From Prorocentrum cordatum (lineage: Eukaryota; Sar; Dinophyceae; Prorocentrales; Prorocentraceae), in contig CAUYUJ010016161.1 of the NCBI GenBank assembly GCA_963575745.1, forward strand, positions 50,489 to 114,488: a stretch of 64,000 bases of DNA. The letters are read 5' to 3'. Positions 24,501 to 36,400 of the stretch are shown piece after piece. The notes under the pieces are model-generated. The model was not told the DNA's origin. It was given only the letters and a program-made list of their open reading frames with translations, and made no database searches. Position 1 is the stretch's first letter; each line of letters begins with the position of its first letter. A program made the translations under genes and the position numbers.

Positions 24501-27428
24501 GCGTCCGCTCAACAAAAACAAATGCCCCGTGCCCGTATCGTCCCCTCAATACTCGTGTTCTCTGCGGGGGTCATCTCTGGGGCCGCTGAGGCCCTGAGCC
24601 TCTGGGGCCCTCAGGGCACGATGTTGCGTCGCGGGGCTCGGGGCCAAAACTATCTATAGAATTATCTATGGAATGCTGTAGATAGTTTTACATAAGGGTT
24701 TTAGTTATAAAATTATCTATAGAATTATCTATGGCAGGTCCTGTAGATAATTTTGGCCCCCTCCTCGGCCAACTTCAACCTCCTCCTCCTCTCCGCAGCC
24801 GTTTTGGCATCGAAGTTGCCTGCAGCACGCGTTGTTCTGTCGAGCTCACTTGTCACCTGACGCGACTCGCGCCTTCGGGGATGACTCAGACGTTGCTCGA
24901 TTCGTGGAACGCCAAGTTCGATCAGCTCACCGAGGCAATCGCCACTGGCACCTACCGCTGCGACACCGAGAGCGACACGGATGCCAGTACATCGGTTGGT
25001 TCCTCTCGCCTGCAGGCTCGCGGCAAGGGTCGCCCTCGCGGGCGCGGGCGCAAGCCCCTCACGCCCGTCAAGGAGGAGCGGCCCGCCGACGCCGAGGATG
25101 GCACGTCCACAGTTCCCGCTGGTGATGGGGAGCTGCATGCGGCGGGCGTGTCGGAGCAGACGCTGGAGGAACCGCAACGGGCCGCTGTCGGCGGTGCCCC
25201 AGCTCAGATCTTCGGCACGCCACCTCGCCGCGCGGGCACCGCAGACGACCTTCAGGGTCCTTCGCCATCCGAGGGGTCGTCGAAGAAGGTTGGCGTTGAG
25301 CAGACGCCCGAGCACCTCTTGCGCACTAGTGATGCAGGCGAGGCTGCGGCGTCTGACGGGGGGGGCCTGCCTGAGCAGGCCGCTGCTCCTGCTGCTCCCG
25401 AGGCTGCCCCCGAAGCCCCCGAGGCTGCTGCAGCTGCTGGAGCCGAGGCTGCCCCCGAGGCTGCTGTTCCTGAGGCTGCTCCCGAAGCCCTGGAGGCTGC
25501 TGCAGCTGCTGGAGCCGAGGCTGCCCCCGAGGCTGCTGCTCCCGAGGCTGCTGCTCCCGAAGCCCAGGGTGCTGCATCGGCCGAGGCTGCCCCCGATGCC
25601 CCAGGCGAGGCTGCTGCTCGTGACGGCGCCGCTGATGGCGACGATGATGACTCGGACTCGGACTCGGACTCGGACTCAGACTCTGTCCCCATCAAGGTCG
25701 ATGCAGCAACGTCGCGCATGGCGAAGCAGATGGAGGCGACCGCCAAGGCTAAGCTGGCTGCCGAAAAGGCGAGGGATGCAGCGAAGAGCGCAAGGGCTAA
25801 ACAGACTGCCATGCAGGCTAAGTCAAAAGAAGATAAGGCACAGATCAAGGAGCTCAAGCAGAAGATGAAGGAGCAGGCTGGGGAGATCAAGGACCTCAGC
25901 CAGAAGATGTCGAAGTATCGGTACGCCAATCCGAACTCGAACTTCAGCGAGTTGTGGGCGGAGACAAAGGGCCTCCCTCCTGTGGAGCAGCTCATCTCGC
26001 AGATCAAGCTGCAGGACTTCTACCTGAAGAACATATGCAAATCGACGCGTCGCATCACCTTCACGAAGACGCAGGAGCACGCGGACTCCAAGGTTCAGGC
26101 GACCCTCAGCTACTGGGAGATGTGCACCAAGATGAACCTATCGCCGAGGGATGAGAACATCCAGCAGGAGATCGACCTCGCCGTGAAGATGGGCTGGGTC
26201 AAGCAGAAGAAGGCTTCGAAGGCTACGATCAAACAAGCAGATGATCTGGGGCTGCCAGCTGCTGCGGGCTACGTCTACATTGTTTGCTCTTCCTGCTCCA
26301 CAACTTCTCTGAAGAAGGCCAGGACTGACACGTGCGAGGAGGAGGCAGAGCTGGACGCAGAGCAGCGCGATGACATGAGGCGCGAGCTGTTCCCCATGAA
26401 GGCTGCTAAGGCCAAGCCCAAGGCGCGCGCCAGGAAGACCAAGGACGAGAAGAAGGGCAACGCCGCCGAGAAGGCCAACGGCGACGGGGCCGCGGGCTCC
26501 GAGCAGGTCGACAGCACCGGTGGCAATGCCGTGACGGACGGCGCCGCGCCTGAGCCCTTATAAGGGGCCGCAGGAGCGAGCGTGGCCGCAGGGCAACTTT
26601 TTTACCTGTATATCATCTGTCCTCCCTCCCTCCTCCCAGCTTTTCGGCCTGAATGCCCATAGCTTTGGCGCGTGTCCAGGCGACGCGGACTCGTGGCTGC
26701 GCAGTTGCCTATTCGAGTTGATTTTGCTTGAGTTTGAGCGACGCCGTTCGGGCCATCTAGCAGCACGGCAATATACATGCATCGGTCACAGCTGGGTCAG
26801 ACATGGAGCGTGCGGTTTGCTCCAGGAGCCAGTTGGGATCAGCCGTTCTTTCTGCCCGAGCGCGAAGATAATGCAAGCCCCCCTTGCTCTCTCTCTCTCT
26901 CTCTGGAGCACAGAGACAGCAACAACCGCATCGTGCAGCATCGCCTCGTACAGCATCGCCAACAATGAGCAGCGAACAAAGACAACATAATACATAATGT
27001 CATACCCCGAGCTTGTTACGACAGATCGCCAACACTGAGCAGCTAACAAGGTCAACATAATACATGAGATAGCTGCTCTACCTTTCCTTATTCTCAGCTC
27101 TCTCTCTCTCTCCCTTTCTCTCTTTTACGTCCTGGGCACGACGGATATAAAGGGCCCAACTCCTTCCCAGCCCCTCTCCTCCCCCCATCAGACAAGCAGC
27201 AGCAACAACAACAAGCTTCTTACGACAGATCGCCAACACTGAGCAGCTAACAAGGTCAACATAACACATGAGATAATCCCCCTCCCTTCCCTTCTTCTCA
27301 GATCTCTCTTTTACGTCCTGGGCACGACGGATATAAAAGGCCCAACCCCTTTCCCAGCCCCTCTCCTCCCCCCCATCAGACAAGCGACAACAGCAACAAC
27401 AACAACAACATCAACAACACCAACAACC

Positions 27429-27463
<35 letters not shown>

Positions 27464-30400
27464 AACACCATCAACAACACCGACGACGACAACAACAGCA
27501 ACATAAACAACAAGCAACTGCAATGGCAGAATATAACCAACAACAAGAACAATTTAATAACACCAATGATCCGCAAGTAACGCAAACATGAGCCACCGCA
27601 TGTTTACTACTTCCTCCCTCCACCGAGCAAGGCAGCAGCAGCGATAACGGAAAGCAGGAGCAATACCATAGATAAGCATCAACAACTAAAGCACAACAGC
27701 ATCCTGCAACAAGACAGGCATAACGCACCGCATGTACACTACCCCTACCAACAAGCGCAAACGCAAACTGAAACAAACCAACAACATGCATATCCGTAGC
27801 CTGTTTTGCGCTCAAGCTCCTCAGCTTGGAATTGCGGGCTGCAGTCGAAGTCCCGATGCCATCGAAGCTTGAGCTGGAGTTGTACAGCCTCTTTGCCAAA
27901 GGGGTTCTCTCAGGGGCGGCCGTGCAGAAGCTGGCCTCAGCAGCGTGGGAGGACGGCTGGGGCTGGAAAAGCGCAGCTGTGGCGTGCCGTTTGAGGGATG
28001 CATCCAACCTGCAGGATTGTCTCACGGCGGTCAGCTTCTCTTTCCAGCTTGGGCACTGGGGCCCGTTGGGGTCAGCGGATGCCCTGCGATCAGCTGGCAC
28101 AGACGGCCGTTGGCAATCAAACATCCAGAGGGACATCCTGGCCGCTGCCGAGAGATTCGGCATCGTGGATTCTCTACCCAAAGAATATTATGCAGACACT
28201 CGGGGCCCTGATAACACGGTTGTCAAGCACGCTTTTTTTCTGCCGCACGAGACAGTCCATCACTACAGGACAAGCTTCCAGGAAGCAGCTCTCACGGAGG
28301 AGCAGATTGGAAGCACGCCAGTGGGCAGGTTGATCCAGAGCTGGTGCGCGCACCCAGACGTCGGCGTCGCGCCCCATCTGGCGACCTCGGTGTCGCCGCT
28401 CGGGCTGCATGGTGATGGAGTTCAGTACACGACGACCATGAGGGCAGGTGGGGCAAAGTCCGTGACTGCAGTGTCATTCAACCTGCTCGCTGGATCGGCT
28501 GCCATTAGAAAGAAGCGTTTTTATGATTTGCGTGCTGGCCAAGGAAGGAGGGATTCAAGAAACGAATGCGCATGCGTGTTCCCCGTGTATCGGGGGGTTC
28601 TCCTTCTCTTCCTCCTCCTCCTCCTCCTCCTCCTCCTCCTCCTTCTCCCCTCTCATCATCATCATCATCATCAGCAGCAGCATCATCATCATCAGCATCG
28701 CCATCATCATCACCATCATCATCATCAGCATCATCATCAACAGCAACATCATCAGCGTCAACATCAGCATCAGCATCATCATCATCACCATCATCATACT
28801 CTACCTCTTCCTCCACCTCCTCCATTAAATCCGCCTCCCCGTTCCCCCCTCAAGCGAAGTGTCATATGCGTATTTGTTTCGCGAAACACTTCTTTGTAGG
28901 ACTCGATGTGCGCGTGCGGTTGTGAAGGTTTTCACACGCTGCAAGACGTGTTCTCTGTCGTCGCTTGGTCGATGCAGCACCTCAGGGGGCGTGGGGCCCC
29001 CGATCGACGCCATGACGGCCAGCCTTGGAGTGCTTGGGACGCTCGACACCGACTGGCGCCAAATACTGAATTGCCTCTTGCTGGGATCGTGCAGATTCGT
29101 GGCGATTGGGATTGGATGTCCCAAGCATACCGCTTTCGACGGCCAGGTCAAGAATGTTTTTGTTGGAAATGCAACGTTACCAAAGAGCAATACAGGCGAG
29201 AATTCCGCAGGGATGCTCCGCACAGGAGCGCGCTTCGTACTCATCAGAGTTTCATGATGGAGGTGGCAGCTGGGGGTTTGGAGCTGAGCACCATCTTCAG
29301 GTGCCCTGGATTGCTACTGGATCACTTTGCCGTGGATCAGATGCACGCGGGCGAACTGGGGCCCCTCCTGGACGCGATAGGCTCGCTGTTCTGGGTGGAG
29401 ATAAGCAACAAACGGTGGCATCGGAATCAAAAGCTTGGTTTGAAGAGTACCAATCAGGACCTCAACGCTTACTTTCGCTCCAATCCCCGCCTGACTCCTA
29501 TTGTTCTTAGTCTGTCACAAATCAGGTCCAAGAATTCACCGTACCCCGTGCTGAAAAGCAAGGCTTCCCAAGCCAAGCACTTGTGCAGATTCTGTCTGGC
29601 ATTGGCCCATCGGCAGGCTGGCCACCAAGGCCGAGAGCCATTCGATTGGAGGAGGCCTGGCCATCGCTTGTATGGCCGCGGGCCCAGGTACTGTGAATTG
29701 ATTGTGAGGTTGTTTTCCGCCGTCGTCGAATATTATACCGCTTGCGACAGCCCGAACTTCGACGCGCAAAGGTGCATTCAACCTATGTATGACTTTTTGC
29801 AGACCCTAGTTGATTTGAACGACCTCTGGTGCACGGGACTGCCCGCAGCCGAACACAAAAACATGCCTTTTCACTGTAGGCAGAAAATGCACCTGCTGCA
29901 GCATTTAGTCGAGGATCAGTTGAGTTTGTTCGGGCCGCCAAAGGATTTCTCTTGCTATTTAGATGAAGCGTTTATAGGAGTTCTGAAGCTCATTTGCGGG
30001 CGGTCGAAACACCCCAAGACGTTAGAAAACGTGGCGATGAGCAAGGTCCGCTTGTCTGCAGGGGTCGAGGCCTCTCGAGATTGGGAGGACTGAGCCCATG
30101 GAAAAATCGAAGCCCAGACATGCTTCGCAGAGCCTGATTTGGATGGAGTGCCGAAGGGCCCCTTCACAGGCAAAATCGTCTTGTTTCACCCTGCTCGCGC
30201 GCCGTCTGGCGCAAGGCTCCTGACCTGACCTGACCTCCCTTGGCCTCCAGGAGCACTTCGAAGAAGGCCCCAACTGGAAAAATCAAAGGGCCCCAAGACG
30301 GCCCAGGAGGCCCCCAAGACGGCTCCAAGAGGGTGCCCAGACGAGGGACCAAAACGGACATTTCGAGCCCTCGGCCCCGAGAGGCTCACAGGAGGAACCA

Positions 30401-33400
30401 CAAGGCCCCCAGGGAAGCACCCAAAAGTCAGAGGTCCTAAGAGGCCCCCAAGAGGCACCCAGGAAGCCCCGAGAGGCCCCCAAGAGGCCCCCAAGAGGCC
30501 CCCAAGAGGCCCGAGGCTGAAGGCAGGCTGAGGCTGAGGCTGAAGCAGGCTGAGGCTGAGGCTGAGGCAGGCTGAGGCTGAGGCTGAGGCTGAGGCAGGC
30601 TGATGCTGAGGCAGGCTGAGGCTGAGGCTGAGGCTGATGCAGGCTGAGGCTGAGGCAGGCTGAGGCTGAGGCCGAGGCTGAAGGCAGACTGAGGCTGAGG
30701 CTGAGCAGGCTGAGGCTGAGGCTGAGGCTGAGGCTGAGGCAGGCTGAGGCTGAGGCTGAGGCAGGCTGAGGCTGAGGCTGATGCTGCAGGCTGAGGGCTG
30801 GCAGGCTGAGGCTGAGGCTGAGGCCGAGGCTGAAGGGACTGAGGCTGAGGCTGAGGCAGGCTGAGGCTGAGGCTGAGGCTGAGGCTGCAGGCTGAGGCTG
30901 AGGCTGAGGCTGATGCAGGCTGAGGCTGAGGCAGGCTGAGGCTGAGGCAGACTGAGGCTGGCTGAGGCTGAGGCTGAGGCTGAGGGCTGAGGCTGAGGCT
31001 GCAGGCTGAGGCTGAGGCTGAGGCTGATGCAGGCTGAGGCTGAGGCTGAGGCTGAAGGCAGACTGAGGCTGAGGCTGAAGCAGGCTGAGGCTGAGGCTGA
31101 GGAGGCTGAGGCTGAGGCTGAGGCTGCAGGCTGAGGCTGAGGCGCTGAGGAGGCCGAGGCTGCAGGCAGACTGAGGCTGAGGCTGAAGCAGGCTGAGGCT
31201 GAGGCTGAGGAGGCAGGCTGAGGCTGAGGCTGAGGCAGGCTGATGCTGAGGCAGGCTGAGGCTGAGGCTGAGGCTGATGCAGGCTGAGGCTGAGGCAGGC
31301 TGAGGCTGAGGCCGAGGCCGACGGCAGACTGAGGCTGAGGCTGAAGCAGGCTGAGGCTGAGGCAGAGGCAGGCTGAGGCTGAGGCTGAGGCAGGCTGATG
31401 CTGAGGCAGGCTGAGGCTGAGGCTGAGGCTGATGCAGGCTGAGGCTGAGGCAGGCTGAGGCTGAGGCCGAGGCTGAAGGCAGACTGAGGCTGAGGCTGAA
31501 GCAGGCTGAGGCTGAGGCTGAGGCAGGCTGAGGCTGAGGCTGAGAGCTGCTGACTGCTGACTGCGACGTTGCCGCTGCGACTGTCATCGCGAATGCGACT
31601 ACGACTGCGAGAACAGCAGAATTCTACAACTGGATTCTCATCCGAATCTTAAGGGGAATGCTTCCAGATATGCTCCTACACATCGATGTTAGGTTGCTTT
31701 GCCGGGATAATTTGAATCACGCGCCGACACGTCGCCTTGGTAAACATTTACTTCGCTGCGTGACCGGACGCCGGATATTCAATGTCGCGCGACCGGGCGC
31801 CGGCGGGGGTAAACATTTTTTCTCCGCGTGACCGGCGTCAATCATTGTTTCCCTGAAAAGTAAACAATGATTGACGCCCGACCCTCAGGGTATCAGCGAA
31901 CTTGATCGCGGGCTTCGACGTGCATTTGCCGGACTCGCTGCCTTGCGAATCGGACGGGCCCGCGCCCTGGGCCAGAGCGCGGCGTCTACGCGGCGGCTCG
32001 CGACGCCGAGCAGCTGCCCGCGGACAGGCGCCCCCGCGGCCTGATGCGAAACGCGCTCGACGTCGCCGAGCGCCAGAAGCCGGGCGGGGCCTGGGTCGAG
32101 AAGCGCCGGGCCGACGAGCTGGAGGACCGGCGCCGGCCGCGACGGAAAATCCAGAAGGACGACGACGAAACTCCCCAGACAGCTGGGGCCCTTGCGTTCG
32201 CGCAGTTTTCAAGACAAGCGGGCGAGTGTTTCGCGACGAGGTCGCGGAGCTAACGGCGCCTGTTCCTGTTCCCGCGCCTCCACTGCGCCGCCCTCCAACA
32301 CCTTCTCGACCCGACCGCGACGCGGCTGAGACCCCCGGGCCCCCCGCGCGGCCGATGCCGCGACCTCGAACTCCAGCGGTGGAGGCGCCCGAAATGATGC
32401 CCCCGCCATCGGCGCGATCGCCGATTCCGACATCGGCGGAAGCAGCGGAGACGCCGCCGCGCTCGCCCGGACCTGGGAGACAAGGTATTTTGACCATGAA
32501 GACCGACCTGGAGGCACGGGGAGGCAGGGAGCCAACGACCAAAGAAACGCCGCGAGCACCGACGCCGGCGACGACCATACACAGATATAGCGACATCCTG
32601 CCCCGACGAACCCCTCTACGAGAAGAGGGGCTATCGGACGCAGATGCGACGAAGAGACCCCCCGGCAGGAGGTCCGCCCCGCGCCCGAAGAGTTGCGCGA
32701 CCAGGGGGGGGGGCCCCGCGTGGGCTGCGAGCAGCTGGCAGGGCCCCACAGGAGTCGAATGCGCGACAAGCAGAGTCAGATGGGAGTAAAGGCCTCCGAT
32801 GGCCTGCCCCACCCGGACAGGAACATCTAGGAGACGCCCTGCTGGGGGCTGGACGTTCCGACCGACGTGGACCTCGAGGATCGAGAGACTGTCTGGCGCG
32901 ATGCTGAGTTCTTTCCAATCGTACCCACGCTGGGCGGCTTCGTCATGCAGCAGGCATTTTCGGCGATGGAGGAGACCGCGACGCCTGCCAAGAAGGACGC
33001 GCAAATTATTCAGTACGTCAAGAACGACGTCAGGATGGCTCACATAGATATTGGACACTGTGGGTGCGAGCACTTTCTCGCCGGCGCACGGCATGGGCCA
33101 AGCGTTGGAACTGCCCCCCGGGCGAGAAGCGAGCGGCTCCCAGGGCCGTGCGACTGGCGTCAGTGCCGAGACCGCCGCTGAGGTTCAATGCGACCGTCGG
33201 CTTTAACTTCCGAGTGGAGTGAGACACCGGCGGCGCTTCTTTAATGTTTCTCGACAGTATCGATCGCGGCGCGAAATTCTCTCAATGCGAGTTCATGGAG
33301 GGCAGGACTTCTCAGGCAGCGGCGGAGGCATTCTTCGCTACTTGGAGCAAGTGCGCAGGCGTGCCCGACGCGGCAACGCGCTACCTGGGCGGTGGGTTCT

Positions 33401-36400
33401 GTGGCGAGATGGCGGTAACGGTGGAACGCTTGCATATTCGGATGAGCGTCGGGCCGACGGTGGCTCCGCGGCAGCGGGCGAAGATCGAGCGCCATGGCGC
33501 CGCCCTCACAGACATCGCGCGCGCGCGGTCGTCGAGGAGCAGAGCCTCGAGGGCCAGGGCAAGACGAACATGGCGTTGCACTGTGCGGCTATGGCCAAGC
33601 ACTGGAGGGTCGACCAGAGAGAGGCAAGTCACCGAGGCAGCGAGTGTTCAGGGTGCCAAATCGGCTGCCTGGTTCTGCCTTCGACTCCCTCCTAGATGCC
33701 GAGAACCCTGCCGGCGACGCGCGGGCTCTCGTTGACGCGGCTTGCCGCAGATCCCACCAGATTCGCTCGGCATCTAAATCGGCATTTGTCAGGCTAGACC
33801 ACGCTCATCGATGCCGACGGGCAGTGGTTGCTGGAGCGCGGGCCCCTTGCGTGGACCTGCCCTGCCGATCGGGGCCCATGCGTTCGACTGGAGAACGGGC
33901 GTTGCGAAGCGGAACCTGAATGGCAGACGCTGCAGGGATCTGGATCGGCGGCGCGACATGGGGATCACCATCTGCAGCGAGATGGACTGCCCCGCCGATT
34001 CGCCGCGACGGTGCGGGCGCTGGATCTCGCACAGAGGCCACTTGCTATGCGTGGCTCCTGAACATGCTCGGCCGGCAACGAGAATGGAGCTGATGACCCT
34101 TGCCTTGCAAGCCAGCTCGTGGAGGGCGCTGCGGGGAAGCTGCGCGCGCGGCGGCGATGAGGAGCGCCTGGGCGCAACCGGCGCGGCACCTGCTCCAGCG
34201 GGCGCCCCGCTGCGACCACGCCCTCGGAGGGTCTGCAAGCCGCCGAGGGCCGTGGAAGAGCGCGAGGCGGGACCGCCGCCGCCTGCGACGCCGGAGAGGT
34301 TCAGGACATCAATTTCGCCATCTCTGGGGCCGATTCCTGACGCGGCGCCGCGCGCAGCGGGCCCACCCGCGCCCAGCGACGCCCCGAACCGGGCTCTGAC
34401 CTTGCATCTCAAGCCGACCTCCAAATCCAAGCGGGGGCGCGATCTCGACCCCAAAGGGCTCTGCAGTGGCATCTGGACTTGTAAGCGATGGAGATCGCGC
34501 GCCCAGACGAAGCGGCCAATCTCACCAGAGACAAGCCCCGCAGCAGCCTGCATGCGCCAGCGCGGGCCAACGGGGCGTCCGAGGGTGACGAGCTGGAAGC
34601 TAGCTCGTTCGGGCCGCTGGATTCGCGCGGGGTTGTCTCAAGGCGAAGCGCGCGGACAGCCCGATCGCGGGGCTTGACTGCCCCGTGCCTGGTGCTGTCG
34701 CTAGCTGGACACCTCGGCCGGCATTTCGACTCGTTCGACGTGAAGGCTGCCTTTCTCCAGCATCGTTTAACCGACCCCTGTCCCCATCCCCGTCCCCATC
34801 CAGCCCCCCGCCATCTCGGCGCCCCAGTTGGGTGTGTTACTTTCAAAGCCGGCAGGAAACAGCCCATGCCCCCATCTAGGGGGCGCGTCGGCCAGCGCGG
34901 CACAGGCCGCGCCCGCGGGGCAGGGGTCGGCTAAGCGATGCTCATTATTCGCGGGGCGCCGCGTGGAGCGGCGGGTTGCTTCCGACATCCACCTGGCTGA
35001 GCGCGCGGTCTGCCCGCCAGATGTCTGGCTCGAGCCCGGAAGGGCTTATTGCGAAGGCCTGTCGGCTGGCGCCGCCGACCTTGAAGGGGGGCGACGACGA
35101 CGGCGGCGACGACGACGACGACGACGCTGACGTGGGTCAGAGTCCTCACGGGTGCCTCTGGGGGTATCTTCGAAACGCTATGAGGGGGCCTCTTGGGGAC
35201 AGTTTACGGGCCTCTTGGGGGCCTCTTGGGGTCCTCCCGGGGCTTCCTGGGGGCTTCTTGGGGGCCTCTTGGGGCTTCTTGGGGGCCTCTTGGAGGGCTC
35301 TTGGTTTCTCCCTGGGAACTTCTCGGGGCTGGGGGCTCGATGTGCCCGTTCTAGCCCCTCGTCGTTTGGGCGTCCTCCTGGAGCCGTCTTGGAAGCCTCT
35401 TGGGCCGTCTTGGGTCGTCTCGTGGCCCTCCCGGGGCCCTCCTTGGGCCGCCCCGGGGCGATCCGGGGGCCTCCTGGGCCGTCTTGGGGCGTCTGGGAGC
35501 GGAGGAGACTCCGTCGCCGGAGTGCCCCCTCATGGGAGTGCTCCTGGAGGCCACTTGGAGCGTCTTGCAAGGCTCTTGGGCCGTTCGGGGGCTGCCGAAG
35601 CGACTTGGCGCAGCGTTTCGGGGCCTTCTTGGACCGTCTCGGGTGCCTTTTGGGGCATTCTAGGCCCGTCTAGGGCTTTTCCCTTCTAGGCTCTGCCTAG
35701 ACGGGTTCTTACTCTCTGGGCTCAAAGGGGCCGGGCAGTGGAAAGCGCCCCGGGCGGTTCCCCAGCATCCGCCCCGCGGTTTCCCCCGCTGCGTCCCCTT
35801 AGCTTAGCGTTGCTTATCTCATGTTAGCTTAGCTTGTTTCGTCTTAGCTTAGCTTAGCTTAGCTTAGCTTCATCTTAGCTCATGTTTATCTTAGCTTAGC
35901 TTACCTTCATCTTAGCTTCGCCGAGCTTTAGCATAGCAGAGCACAGCATAGCCTAGCATAGCGCGGCATAGCATAGCGCAGCACATCATATCATAGCATA
36001 GCCCAGCATAGCATAGCACAGCGCAGCATGGCATAGCATAGCATAGCATAACGCAGCACAGCACAGCACAGCATAGCACAGCGCGGCATAGCATACCAGA
36101 GCAGAGCAGAGCATAGCATAGCCTAGCAGCACAGAAAAGGCACAGCAACAGCGGCGACAGCAAAGCAAAGCACAAACAACGCAAAGCAAAGCAAAGCAAA
36201 GCAAAAACAAAAGCAAAGCAAGGGAAAGGCAAAGCAAAAGCAAAAGCAAAAGCAAAAGCACAGCAAAGGAAAGGCAAGCATTTTTTGTTCCCTAACTAGG
36301 CTCTGCCTGGAAGGATTCTTACTCTGTTGGCTTACAGGGGTCGGGCAGTGGAAATCGCCCCGGGCGGTCCCCCCGGCCCCCTGGGAGCCGAGCAAAAGCA

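Larger units (their letters stand above)
17462..31890 (+). mobile_element. 14.4-kb TIR DNA transposon with three genes
   Basis: Bounded by perfect 55-bp inverted repeats (17462-17516 and 31836-31890) beginning CCCTGAGGGTCGGGCG and flanked by TA on both sides. It splits a copia polyprotein: protease side left, integrase side right, same orientation. Contents, left to right: subterminal AGCCTC repeats, a 73-bp satellite, a TATA-like repeat array, gene A (20645-23658), a short TIR element, gene B (24881-26563), a second TATA-like array, gene C (27856-30093, transposase-like) and AGGCTG repeats that mirror those at the left end. Perfect TIRs argue for recent insertion. The superfamily is not assigned; TA duplications occur in Tc1/mariner-like and a few other groups. 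Confidence 0.85.

Noticed and set aside
24731-24880. Upstream ATG for gene B
   Set aside because: It lies inside the 121-bp MITE and reads through the leader relic. The ATG at 24881 starts a plausible helix downstream of both.
30283-31587. 434-aa minus-strand ORF
   Set aside because: Purely the translation of the AGGCTG repeat tract (Ser/Ala/Gln/Pro/Leu).
31838-33094. 418-aa minus-strand ORF
   Set aside because: It starts within copia sequence and ends in the TIR. The recognisable copia domains are on the + strand.
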